Origin: Pannonibacter phragmitetus DSM 14782
GTDB taxonomy: Bacteria; Pseudomonadota; Alphaproteobacteria; Rhizobiales; Stappiaceae
Direction of reading: 5' to 3'
DNA length: 64,000 bases
NCBI RefSeq assembly: GCF_000382365.1
Contig: NZ_KB908215.1
Location: 868,001-932,000, forward strand
The position numbers and the translations under genes are program-made. The notes below the pieces were generated by a model. It had not been told where the DNA came from, ran no database searches, and was given only the letters and a program-made list of their open reading frames with translations. Every line of letters begins with the position of its first letter. Position 1 is the first letter of the stretch. Below are positions 44,902-53,369 of this stretch, one piece after another.

Positions 44902-46592
44902 CTTTCGCAGCCCGGATCAATGCCCCCATCACGCCAGACGCTCGCCTTCTTTTTCCGAAGGAGGTCCTGCGCACCGAAGGGCTTGGCATCGCCTATGGCA
45001 CCAGACAGGCCGTTCACAACATCTCCTTCTCGATCAAGGCTGGCGAGACCGTCGCTCTGGTGGGGGAGTCAGGCTCCGGCAAATCGACAATCGCCCAGGC
45101 GCTGATTGGCCTTTTGCCTGCGAGCGGCAGGATCACAAGTGGCCGTATTCTCCTGGGCGGAGACGACATCACCCGCCGCAGCCAAAGGCAGCTGCAGGCG
45201 CTGCGGGGCACGCGGATCAGCCTTGTTCCTCAGGATCCCGGCAGTTCGCTCAACCCGGTCAGAACCATAGGGTCCCAGGTTGCAGAAATGTTTCATCTCC
45301 ACACGGATCTTTCCACTGTGGCGGTCAAGACCGAGGTGATCAGTCTGCTGGAGCGGGTGGGAATACGCCAGCCTGAGCTGCGCTACAGCCAGTATCCGCA
45401 CGAGCTGTCAGGCGGTATGCGCCAGCGTGTTCTGATCGCGATGGCCATTGCCCTCAGACCGGATCTGATCATCGCAGACGAGCCGACCAGCGCGCTGGAT
45501 GTAACTGTCCAGAAGCGCATTCTGGACCTCATCGACACGCTGCGGCACGAGACAGGCACCGCCGTTCTCCTCATCACCCACGACCTGGGAGTGGCAGCCC
45601 AAAGAGCAAACAGAATGCTGGTGCTCCAGGCCGGTGAAATTCAGGATTCCGGTCCGGCGCGGCAGGTAATCGATGCCCCCCGCTCGCCCTACACGCAGCA
45701 GCTGCTTGCAGATGCCCCCGCCCTTGCAGCCCCGGCGGTCCGGCCGCCGGTTCCGGAGGGCAGCGGCAATGTCATCGAGGTTTCGGGCCTGCGGAAGATC
45801 TATGCTTCGGCAAAGGGTTCACCCGTGGCAGCAGCGGAAGACATCAGCTTTTCCGTTGCCCGCGGCACCACCCATGCACTCGTGGGGGAATCCGGATCGG
45901 GGAAAACCACCACGGCCCGGATCATCGCCGGATTGCTGCGCCCGGACGCCGGCACGGTCAGCATCAACGGAACGGCCACCGGCTCGCTGGCGGCAGAAGA
46001 GCTGCGCCGTTTCCGCCGCCAGATCCAGCTGGTGTATCAGAATCCCCTTCAGTCGCTCGATCCCCGGCAGACGGTGCGTCAGATCATTGAGGAGCCTCTC
46101 CTCAACTTCGAACGCCCCTCGCGCGCCGAACGGCTCCGGCAGGTGGAAGAACTGGCCGAACGTGTCCAGCTGCAACCTCACTTGCTCGACAGGCGGCCTG
46201 CGGCTCTCTCCGGCGGGCAGCAGCAGCGTGTGGCGATTGCCAGAGCTCTCATCCTGCGCCCCTCCATCCTCGTGCTCGATGAAGCTGTCTCTGCACTGGA
46301 CGTCACCGTTCAGGTCCGCATTCTGACGCTTCTCGGCAATCTCCAGCGTGGGCTCGGGCTCACCTACCTCTTCGTCTCGCATGATCTCGCGGTCGTGCGG
46401 GCCATTTCAGACACCGTGTCCGTCTTTCAGGCCGGACGCATTGTCGAACAGGGCACCGTAGCCGAGGTCTTCTCCAACCCGCGCCAGCCCTACACCCGCG
46501 AACTCATCGAAGCCATCCCGGCAGTTGGCAAGTCTGGCTCAACACGGGTGGCACCTTTCACTGCACGCTCCATCGAAGGCACCGCAAAATGA
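44898..46592 (+). CDS. fused ABC ATPase, DppD-DppF type
   Basis: A 564-residue protein with two complete ATPase domains in one chain. Domain 1: Walker [10 protein letters not shown] at about 56-64, signature LSGGMRQR near 170, Walker [11 protein letters not shown]. Domain 2: Walker [10 protein letters not shown] near 330, signature LSGGQQQR near 437, [11 protein letters not shown]. It replaces the separate DppD and DppF subunits and energises the importer. The second Walker B reads EAVSALD where EPTSALD is usual. Start overlaps the DppC stop; AAGGAGG lies just upstream. Confidence 0.93.
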   Translation: MTFAARINAPITPDARLLFPKEVLRTEGLGIAYGTRQAVHNISFSIKAGETVALVGESGSGKSTIAQALIGLLPASGRITSGRILLGGDDITRRSQRQLQALRGTRISLVPQDPGSSLNPVRTIGSQVAEMFHLHTDLSTVAVKTEVISLLERVGIRQPELRYSQYPHELSGGMRQRVLIAMAIALRPDLIIADEPTSALDVTVQKRILDLIDTLRHETGTAVLLITHDLGVAAQRANRMLVLQAGEIQDSGPARQVIDAPRSPYTQQLLADAPALAAPAVRPPVPEGSGNVIEVSGLRKIYASAKGSPVAAAEDISFSVARGTTHALVGESGSGKTTTARIIAGLLRPDAGTVSINGTATGSLAAEELRRFRRQIQLVYQNPLQSLDPRQTVRQIIEEPLLNFERPSRAERLRQVEELAERVQLQPHLLDRRPAALSGGQQQRVAIARALILRPSILVLDEAVSALDVTVQVRILTLLGNLQRGLGLTYLFVSHDLAVVRAISDTVSVFQAGRIVEQGTVAEVFSNPRQPYTRELIEAIPAVGKSGSTRVAPFTARSIEGTAK

Positions 46593-47638
46593 CTTCATTC
46601 ACCACCAAAAGGCTCGGGTTCTTCACACGGCTTCTCGATGATGTTCCGGCGGGAGAGCGCTACAGGCTTGCGCTGGCGCAGATCGAGGCCGCAGAGCAGC
46701 ATGGCTATGACACGGCCTGGATCGCCCAGCATCATTTCGACCCGGATGAAGGCGGCCTGCCTTCCCCTCTCGTTTTCCTGGCCCATGTGGCAGCCCGTAC
46801 CAGAACCATCCGCCTTGGAACCGGCGTCATCACCCTGCCGGTGGAAGACCCGCTGCGCATTGCCGAAGACACAGCAGTGCTGGACCTTCTGTCGGGTGGG
46901 CGGCTGGAGATCGGCCTGGGCACCGGCGGCACACCGGCCACATTCACAGCCTTTGGCCTCGCACCCGAAGAACGGGGGCAGGTTCATGCCGTCAAGCTTG
47001 CAAAGCTGCGCAAGGCCTGGAACGGGCAGGAAATCACGGATGGCCGGCGCCTCTATCCGGCCTCACCCCAGCTCAACAACCGTGTGTGGCAGGCCACCTT
47101 CTCGGTCGAAGGCGGGCGCCGCGCAGGCCTCGCCGGTGACGGACTGATGCTCTCGCGCACGCAGCCCCGGCCGAAGGACAGGCCCTTTCTGGCTCTGGAT
47201 GACATTCAGAACCCGATTATCGATGCCTATCTCGAAGCCCTTCCCGATGGCGTTGAGCCCCGAATTCTGGCCTCCCGCAGCATCTTCATCGCAGACAGCC
47301 GGAAAGAAGCCCTGCTCCATGCCGAAACTGGCCTGCGCCGCGTCGCCAAACGGTTCGAGGCTTCCGGACATACGCTGAGGGGCAACTCGCTGGAAGACCT
47401 GCTGGCAACATTCGACACGCATACGGGCACCCCGGACGAAGTCAGCGAAAGCCTGAGCCGCGACACATCGCTCGAGCGGGCCACGGACGTGTCGATGCAG
47501 GTGCATTCCATCGACCCGCCGCATGAGCTGATCCTGCGCTCCATCGAACTGCTGGCCGAAGTCACCGCCCCCGCACTGGGATGGCGCTCTCCCGTCTTTG
47601 CCCAGGAGCGCATCTTCTCGGGCTTGCGGCCCTTCTGA
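46589..47638 (+). CDS. LLM-class flavin monooxygenase (KPN_01858-like)
   Basis: A 349-residue luciferase-like (bacterial luciferase / SsuD fold) FMNH2-dependent monooxygenase. Landmarks: YDTAWIAQHHFDPDEGGLPSPLVFLAHVAARTRTIRLGTGVITLPVEDPLRIAEDTAVLDLLSGGRLEIGLGTGG. It fits the KPN_01858 subtype described beside peptide-type ABC transporters. No flavin reductase is in the operon, so FMNH2 must come from elsewhere. Its start overlaps the ATPase stop. Substrate unknown; the transporter and CMD partners suggest an imported organic sulfur or peroxide-forming compound. Confidence 0.9.
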   Translation: MTSFTTKRLGFFTRLLDDVPAGERYRLALAQIEAAEQHGYDTAWIAQHHFDPDEGGLPSPLVFLAHVAARTRTIRLGTGVITLPVEDPLRIAEDTAVLDLLSGGRLEIGLGTGGTPATFTAFGLAPEERGQVHAVKLAKLRKAWNGQEITDGRRLYPASPQLNNRVWQATFSVEGGRRAGLAGDGLMLSRTQPRPKDRPFLALDDIQNPIIDAYLEALPDGVEPRILASRSIFIADSRKEALLHAETGLRRVAKRFEASGHTLRGNSLEDLLATFDTHTGTPDEVSESLSRDTSLERATDVSMQVHSIDPPHELILRSIELLAEVTAPALGWRSPVFAQERIFSGLRPF

Positions 47639-47665
47639 ACAGACTGACAAACAACGGAGGCACTG

Positions 47666-48304
47666 ATGACGACCACATCAGAAGACATTATCGGCGAACT
47701 TGCCGGCATCGAACCGGGCTCTGCGCTCAGCCGCATCCGCCAGAACCGCGCTGTGGCCCAAGCGGAAGCACAGCTGGCCTATACATTGCTGGTTGAGCCG
47801 GAAATCGCGGGCGACGTCTCCTTTGCCGAGCGGCACGCCGTCGCCTACTTCACAGCCCTGCTTCATGGCGCCCCTGCGATTGCATCGCACTACCGCCAGA
47901 TCCTTGAAGGATCGGACCCGACCGATGGCCCCCTGCGCCGTGCCGTGAAGGCGACCGCAGCCGTAAGCCGCGCGTCCGGACCTTATGGTGCCTATCCGCA
48001 AGGGCCGCTGAGCCGCGAGAACACGGAAGGGCACGGTCTGGAAATCCCGCCGGAGGCTGCTGTCATTCTGGGTGCCCGCCTCACCGCAGCCCTGCATCAC
48101 GTCCACCTGCTCGTGTTCCATCCCCGCGATGCAAGCCCATCAGCGCTGCAGCGCCTGCTTGATGCCGGCTGGACGGAAACCGGGATTGTCATCCTGTCAC
48201 AGCTCGTTGCCTTCCTGAGTTTCCAGATCCGGGCCGTCACCGGGTTCAAGGCGCTTGCAGCCGCCCGTCAACGCCGCCTTGAGCGGTCCATTCCAGCAGA
48301 GTGA
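47666..48304 (+). CDS. CMD-domain protein without cysteines (Avi_7170-like)
   Basis: A 212-residue, mostly helical protein of the carboxymuconolactone-decarboxylase/AhpD superfamily, matching the Avi_7170 subtype by context and by the ILSQLVAFLSFQIRAVTGFKAL end. The sequence contains no cysteine at all, so it cannot perform the CxxC redox chemistry of AhpD. It lies directly before an AhpD-like protein that has the CxxC, suggesting a structural or substrate-binding partner. ACGGAGG ribosome binding site, 27 bp after the LLM gene. Confidence 0.83.
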   Translation: MTTTSEDIIGELAGIEPGSALSRIRQNRAVAQAEAQLAYTLLVEPEIAGDVSFAERHAVAYFTALLHGAPAIASHYRQILEGSDPTDGPLRRAVKATAAVSRASGPYGAYPQGPLSRENTEGHGLEIPPEAAVILGARLTAALHHVHLLVFHPRDASPSALQRLLDAGWTETGIVILSQLVAFLSFQIRAVTGFKALAAARQRRLERSIPAE

Positions 48305-48318
48305 AAGGCAGGATCATC

Positions 48319-48918
48319 ATGGGAAACACTGTTCTTACCCATCCCGGCAACACCGAACCGGTTGTCTTCACCCGTGACGAACTGGGCTGGCTTCCCTGGC
48401 TGGAGCCTCTGCAGGAGGAGCATCTGACAGAGAAGCACTGGACAGGTCTCGTGGATCGTGCGCGGTCACGCTCGCCCTACTTCATGCTTCTCGCACGCGA
48501 CCCGGAAGTGCTCGGCGCCCGCACCCGGCTCGACAAGGATGTTTTCTACAACACGTCCGGCGGACTTGCGCGTGATGCAAGGGAACTGGCGGCAGCCGCA
48601 GTCTCGCGGGTCAATGGCTGCATCTACTGCGCGTCGGTTCATGCCCGCTTTGCGGCAACCTACTCCAAGCGGGCGGAGGATATCGACCGTTTCCTGGAAA
48701 CTGGTTCGGCAGAGGGGCAGGATCCCCGCTGGACCGCTGTCGTGGAAGCCGCCACAGCTCTGACGCTCACCCCATCGTCCTTCACGGCAGACAATGCCGA
48801 AGCGCTTCTGGACGCAGGCTTCGAGGAAGAAGAAATCGCTGACCTCATCTACGCCAGCGCATTCTTCAACTGGGCCAACCGGCTCATGCTCTCCCTCGGC
48901 GAGGCTTCGGAAAACTGA
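48319..48918 (+). CDS. alkylhydroperoxidase (AhpD)-like protein (Avi_7169-like)
   Basis: A 199-residue CMD/AhpD-fold protein with the catalytic motif CIYCASVH (C-x2-C-x3-H) at about residues 100-107. The flanking region (AREL AAAAVSRVNGC) is typical of peroxidase-related members. It would reduce a peroxide or handle a thiol intermediate generated by the flavin monooxygenase. ATG 48319 has AGGATC before it; a GTG at 48301 that overlaps the preceding stop is a possible alternative. Last gene of operon 1. Confidence 0.88.
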   Translation: MGNTVLTHPGNTEPVVFTRDELGWLPWLEPLQEEHLTEKHWTGLVDRARSRSPYFMLLARDPEVLGARTRLDKDVFYNTSGGLARDARELAAAAVSRVNGCIYCASVHARFAATYSKRAEDIDRFLETGSAEGQDPRWTAVVEAATALTLTPSSFTADNAEALLDAGFEEEEIADLIYASAFFNWANRLMLSLGEASEN

Positions 48919-48929
48919 ACGAGCTGAAC

Positions 48930-48962
48930 GGCCGGCAGCGGTACAGGTCCGCTCTGCCGGCC
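48930..48962 (+). terminator. hairpin after LLM/ABC operon 1
   Basis: GGCCGGCAG / CTGCCGGCC with a further inner CGG/CCG pairing, 12 bp after the last stop of the operon. The T tract is poor (ATTCAACC). Confidence 0.6.
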
Positions 48963-49122
48963 ATTCAACCGTCCGAAACAACGGCCCACGCCCTTGCGCT
49001 GACGAAAAAATGGCAGGCGGCAAGGCCAGGATTTTTGCCTCCCTGCCCTCTCTGAAAGCAAACAGACTTCCCCTTTCAGCCCCTGAATATGGAATGGACG
49101 CCCGCTGTCCTCGCGCTTATCG

Positions 49123-49140
49123 TCTACAAATAAAGTAGAC
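49123..49140 (+). promoter_or_regulatory. operator of LLM/ABC operon 2
   Basis: TCTACAAATAAAGTAGAC is an inverted repeat (GTCTAC-N7-GTAGAC including the preceding G). It matches the operon 1 element at 41319-41336 at 13 of 18 positions and at nearly the same distance from the first gene. Confidence 0.65.
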
Positions 49141-49189
49141 AAATACAACTCCGGACTGCAGCTGCACGACAGTTGCCTCCGGAAGCGCC

Positions 49190-50200
49190 GTGGACATCCC
49201 CATGACATTCAGACTGAGTATCCTCGACAAGTCCCCCACCGGCGAAGATGGCAACGCCACGAGGGCGCTCCAGACCTCGCTGGCGCTGGCGCGCCTGGCG
49301 GACCAGCTCGGCTATCACCGGATCTGGTTTGCGGAGCACCACGGTGTTCCAGCTCTGGCCGGCTCTGCGCCCGAGGTGCTGATCGCCCATGTTCTGGCCA
49401 TCACCTCACGCATACGGGTTGGTTCAGGCGGGGTCCTGCTGCAGCACTACAGCCCCTACAAGGTAGCCGAGACATTCGGCGTTCTTGCAAATCTGGCACC
49501 GGGCCGGGTGGATCTTGGCATTGGCCGGGCTCCCGGCGGCATGCCTGCGGGCCGCAGGGCACTTCAGTGGGAGCTGGCAGCCGAAAAACGGCCATTCGAG
49601 CAGAAGCTGCGTGAGCTGGACCATTTCATCCGGGGAACGCTGCCGCTTGGCCACCCGCTTGAAGGGGCTCAGGCGCTTCCGGCAGCTGCAGCCCTGCCGC
49701 AACTGTTCCTGCTGGGGGCAAGCGCGGAAAGCGCCCGGCTCGCTGGCAAGCTTGGCTGGAACTACGGCTATTCCGGACACCACAACGGTGACGCCAGCCT
49801 TCTCAACGAGGTGAAGTCCACCCATGCACGGGCTGGCGGCCGGACCTTTTCCGTGGCCGTGAGTGTCGTGATTGCCGGATCTGCATCAGAGGCGGCGCGC
49901 CTGACGCAGGAGGCGCGTGTCTTCAAGGTGACCCTCCCGGATGGCCACAGCGTCAACCTGCCGAGCGAAGATGCCGCCCGCGAATACGCCCGCCAGTCCG
50001 GAGAGAACAATTACACCCTGCAGCCCCTGACGCCCCAGCTGATTGCCGGAACGCCGGCCCAGGTTCTGGACAGGCTGGACGAGCTGCACCGGACCCAGGG
50101 CATCGATGAATTCGTGCTTGATCTTCCAACCACAGGAGCCAGGGCCCGGTTTGAGGCGCTCGAGGCTCTCGCGACCCACCGCCATCTCACCGCAGCCTGA
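49190..50200 (+). CDS. LLM-class flavin monooxygenase, first gene of operon 2
   Basis: A 336-residue (332 if started at ATG 49202) luciferase-like monooxygenase of the group often labelled MsnO8-like: LSILDKSPTGEDGNATRALQTSLALARLADQLGYHRIWFAEHHGVPALAGSAPEVLIAHVLA, then LGIGRAPGG. GTG 49190 has GGAAG close before it; ATG 49202 is the alternative. It is FMNH2-dependent. It opens the operon with the second LLM, the deacylase, the acetyltransferase and an amino-acid importer, so its substrate is probably an S-substituted cysteine derivative or a product of its breakdown. Confidence 0.88.
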   Translation: MDIPMTFRLSILDKSPTGEDGNATRALQTSLALARLADQLGYHRIWFAEHHGVPALAGSAPEVLIAHVLAITSRIRVGSGGVLLQHYSPYKVAETFGVLANLAPGRVDLGIGRAPGGMPAGRRALQWELAAEKRPFEQKLRELDHFIRGTLPLGHPLEGAQALPAAAALPQLFLLGASAESARLAGKLGWNYGYSGHHNGDASLLNEVKSTHARAGGRTFSVAVSVVIAGSASEAARLTQEARVFKVTLPDGHSVNLPSEDAAREYARQSGENNYTLQPLTPQLIAGTPAQVLDRLDELHRTQGIDEFVLDLPTTGARARFEALEALATHRHLTAA

Positions 50201-50213
50201 CACGGAGACACCC

Positions 50214-51554
50214 ATGACCAGCAAATCCATTCCCTTCGGCATCATGCTCCACGGGCCGGGCGGCCACATGAATGCGTGGAAGCATCCCTCATCGACACCT
50301 GACGCTTCGGTCAATTTCGACTACCTGCTCAAGACTGTCCGCAAGGCGGAAGCGAACGGAATTGCCTTCGGCTTCGTCGCCGACGGGCTCTACATCAACG
50401 AAAAGTCCATTCCGCATTTCCTCAACCGGTTCGAGCCGCTGACCGTTCTGTCTGCCCTGGCGGCGGTGACCAGCCGTATTGGCCTTGCCGGAACCGTCTC
50501 CACGTCTTACTCCGACCCCTATACGGTTGCCCGGCAGTTTGCCTCGCTGGACCTGATTTCGGGCGGGCGCGCTGGCTGGAACGTGGTCACGTCGCCGCTT
50601 GAAGGTTCTGCGCGCAACTACAGCCGCGCCGAACACCCTGACCATGCCCTGCGTTACGAGATTGCCGGCGAATATCTCGAAGTGGCTCAGGGCCTCTGGG
50701 ACAGCTGGGACGAGGACGCTTTCCCGAGGGACCGTGAAAGCGGGACATTCTTTGACCCGCAGAAGTTCCGCAGGCTCAATCACGAAGGCACCTTCTTCAA
50801 GGTGGAAGGGCCGTTGAACATCCAGCGCTCGGCGCAGGGACAGCCCGTGATCTTCCAGGCAGGCTCCTCGGATGCGGGCATTGATCTTGCCGGCCGCTAT
50901 GCCGATGCAGTCTTCACGCACTCGCCTTCCCTTGAGGAGACCCGCGATTTCACCAACAAGGTGAAGGACGCAGCACAGAAATTCGGACGGGAGCGGTCTA
51001 GCGTCAGGATTTTCCCCGGCATCGGACCAATCGTGGGCCGCACCAGGGAAGAGGCTCTGGAAAAATACGAGGTCATCCGGGGCCTTCTGTCGCTGGAAGA
51101 AGCGCTCGACTATCTCGGCCGCTACTTCGATCATCACGACTTCCGGCAGTATGATCCCGACGCTCCCTTCCCGGAGCTTGGAGACATCGGGCGCAACAGC
51201 TTCCGCTCCACCACCGACCGGATCAAGGCCGATGCGAAGGAGAAGAACCAGACCCTTCGTGAAGCCGCTTTGGCAGCCGCAACGCCCCGCCCCGGCTTCC
51301 TCGGAACAGGAGAGGAAGTGGCCCGCGAGATCATCCGCTGGATCGATGCTGGAGCATCCGACGGCTTCATCCTCGGCTTTCCGGTGCAGGCACAAGGACT
51401 TGATGACTTTGTGGAGCTTGTCATTCCGGAACTGGAAAGGCTTGGCAGGTTCCAGCGGGAACTGACCGGAACAACCCTGCGCGCCAATCTGGGACTGCCC
51501 TTCAGGGAGAGCCGGTACTCCGAGCGCCTGACCAGCCGGACAGCAGCCGAGTAG
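50214..51554 (+). CDS. NtaA/SnaA/DszA-family flavin monooxygenase
   Basis: A 446-residue FMNH2-dependent monooxygenase of the NtaA/SnaA/DszA/SoxA branch of the LLM fold. Landmarks: VNFDYLLKTVRKAEANGIAFGFVADGLYINE, LDLISGGRAGWNVVTSPLEGSARNYS, and GQPVIFQAGSSDAGIDLAGRYADAVF. Bacillus relatives (YtnJ, YxeK) act on N-acetylated S-alkyl or S-succinyl cysteine and break the C-S bond. Here it sits next to an M20 deacylase and a GNAT gene, the same partners, which supports that role by inference. Starts 13 bp after the first LLM gene. Confidence 0.9.
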   Translation: MTSKSIPFGIMLHGPGGHMNAWKHPSSTPDASVNFDYLLKTVRKAEANGIAFGFVADGLYINEKSIPHFLNRFEPLTVLSALAAVTSRIGLAGTVSTSYSDPYTVARQFASLDLISGGRAGWNVVTSPLEGSARNYSRAEHPDHALRYEIAGEYLEVAQGLWDSWDEDAFPRDRESGTFFDPQKFRRLNHEGTFFKVEGPLNIQRSAQGQPVIFQAGSSDAGIDLAGRYADAVFTHSPSLEETRDFTNKVKDAAQKFGRERSSVRIFPGIGPIVGRTREEALEKYEVIRGLLSLEEALDYLGRYFDHHDFRQYDPDAPFPELGDIGRNSFRSTTDRIKADAKEKNQTLREAALAAATPRPGFLGTGEEVAREIIRWIDAGASDGFILGFPVQAQGLDDFVELVIPELERLGRFQRELTGTTLRANLGLPFRESRYSERLTSRTAAE

Positions 51555-51564
51555 GACCAGCCAC

Positions 51565-52764
51565 ATGACCCTGACGACCTTGAGAACAGCCGCCCCCGCG
51601 GCTGAACGGGATCTCTTTGCCGCAACGGTCCCCGGTTTTGCCGAACTGCGGCGGGAACTGCACCAGGAGCCGGAACTGTCCGGCTCCGAAGTCCGCACAT
51701 CTGCCCGGATCGCCGCCTTGCTCAAGGCATGGGGCTACGAGGTGGAAACCGGCGTTGGCGGCCACGGTGTCGTGGGATCGCTCGTGTCCGGATCCGGCAG
51801 CCGCAAACTGGGGCTCAGGGCCGACTTTGATGCGCTGCCAATCCACGAGCAGACAGGCCTGCCCTATGCCAGCCGCACCGAAGGCGTCATGCATGCCTGC
51901 GGCCATGACGGGCATACGGCCATTCTGCTGGCTGCCGCATCCTGGCTGGCCCGCACACGCGGCTTCGACGGCACGCTGCGGCTCATCTTTCAACCGGCGG
52001 AGGAAACCGCTTCCGGGGCCAGAGCCATGCTCTCGGACGGCTTGCTCGAACGTTTCCCCATCGACGCCATCTATGGCCTGCACAACTGGCCAGGCCTGCC
52101 GGAGGGCCAGTTCGGCTTCATCACAGGCCCGGCAATGGCGGCTGTCGATCAGGTGAGCCTGACAGTGAAGGGCCGGGGCGGGCACGGCGCGGCACCGCAT
52201 GAAGCTATCGATCCGGTCGTCATCAGCGCCTATGCGGTCACCGCCCTGCAGTCGATCGTCTCGCGCAATGTCAATCCGCTGGAGAGCGCCGTGGTCACGG
52301 CGGGGTCAATCCATGGCGGGTCTGCCTCCAACATCATTCCTGACGAGGTGGACCTGAAGCTGACACTGCGCAGCTTCACCCCGCAGACACGCGACCTCCT
52401 CGGCGAAAGGGTCCAAACCGTGCTGCGGGGTGTGGTTGAAGGGCTCGGCGGTGAAGCAGTCCTGTCTTACAGGCGCGGCATTCCCGCCGTCACCAACCAT
52501 GCGCAGGAAACGGAGGCAGCGCGCCGTCTCGCACGCGCCCTTTTCGGCACTGACGCCGTCGAGCCGGATCTTGCGCCCCGCATGGCGAGCGAGGACTTCG
52601 CCTTCCTGCTCGAAGCGGTGCCGGGCAGCTATCTGTTTGTCGGCACCGGCCCCGGCGCCCCGCTGCACAGCCCGCTCTATCAGTTCAATGACAGCATCAT
52701 CGAACCGGCAGCCTGGTTCTGGGTGCAACTGTCGCGGCATTACCTTTCAGGAGGAAACGCATGA
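51565..52764 (+). CDS. M20-family amidohydrolase (N-acyl amino acid deacylase)
   Basis: A 399-residue zinc (or Mn) peptidase-fold amidohydrolase of the HipO/AmaA type (M20D). Metal-site motifs: RADFDALPI, HACGHDGHTAILLAAA, QPAEETASGARAML, and ASEDFAFLLEAVPG; the dimerisation lid lies around GRGGHGAAPHEAIDPV. It should remove the N-acyl group from an amino acid. In the proposed pathway it releases free cysteine from N-acetylcysteine, like Bacillus SndA/YxeP. It starts 10 bp after the second LLM stop and overlaps the GNAT gene by four bases. Confidence 0.92.
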   Translation: MTLTTLRTAAPAAERDLFAATVPGFAELRRELHQEPELSGSEVRTSARIAALLKAWGYEVETGVGGHGVVGSLVSGSGSRKLGLRADFDALPIHEQTGLPYASRTEGVMHACGHDGHTAILLAAASWLARTRGFDGTLRLIFQPAEETASGARAMLSDGLLERFPIDAIYGLHNWPGLPEGQFGFITGPAMAAVDQVSLTVKGRGGHGAAPHEAIDPVVISAYAVTALQSIVSRNVNPLESAVVTAGSIHGGSASNIIPDEVDLKLTLRSFTPQTRDLLGERVQTVLRGVVEGLGGEAVLSYRRGIPAVTNHAQETEAARRLARALFGTDAVEPDLAPRMASEDFAFLLEAVPGSYLFVGTGPGAPLHSPLYQFNDSIIEPAAWFWVQLSRHYLSGGNA

Positions 52765-53369
52765 CCAGTGAACAGCTGATTTTCTCAAGTCCAGCCCATC
52801 CACGCGCCCTGCCCCTCGTGGAGGATCTGATCCGCGAATACGACAGCCGTTATGGCACCGTGTTCAACCCGGAAGGGGCAAGGGCGGAGCTTTACCGCTA
52901 TCCGCCGGATGCTTTCACCCCGCCAAACGGCAACTTTCTGCTGGTCCTGCGCGAGGGTGAGACTGTCGCGGGCGGTGCATTCATGCGCAAGGACGAGCGC
53001 ACTGCCGAACTGAAGCGCATCTGGACACGCCACGACCTGCGCCGTCAGGGCCTCGCCCGGCGGATTGTTCAGGCTCTGGAGGATCAGGCCGCACGGCAGG
53101 GATACACACGGATCTATCTCACCACGGGATTCCGCCAGCCCGAGGCGGCGGCGCTCTATGTCAGCATGGGCTACAGGCGGCTCTTTGATCCTGAGCTGGA
53201 TCCGGCGCTTTACCGCTCGCTTCCCTTTGAAAAACACATCGGCAGCGAGGCCGGAAAACCCGGAACCGCCCCCTTCAAACAACCTGAGTTTACCCCTGAA
53301 GAAGCCGCTGCACTGCTTCAGCAGCACGCACTTGCCGTGAGGGAGGGACTTTCACATGACCGCAACTGA
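52761..53369 (+). CDS. GNAT N-acetyltransferase
   Basis: A 202-residue GNAT protein. The acetyl-CoA motif is RRQGLARRIVQALEDQAARQGY at about residues 94-115, followed by YLTTGFRQPEAAALYVSMGYRRL. A C-terminal extension of about 45 residues beyond the fold (AGKPGTAPFKQPEFTPEEAAALLQQH) is unusual. Its place between the deacylase and the importer mirrors SnaA/SnaB-type enzymes that N-acetylate S-alkylcysteines. Starts on an ATGA overlap and ends 14 bp inside the next gene. Confidence 0.88.
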   Translation: MTSEQLIFSSPAHPRALPLVEDLIREYDSRYGTVFNPEGARAELYRYPPDAFTPPNGNFLLVLREGETVAGGAFMRKDERTAELKRIWTRHDLRRQGLARRIVQALEDQAARQGYTRIYLTTGFRQPEAAALYVSMGYRRLFDPELDPALYRSLPFEKHIGSEAGKPGTAPFKQPEFTPEEAAALLQQHALAVREGLSHDRN

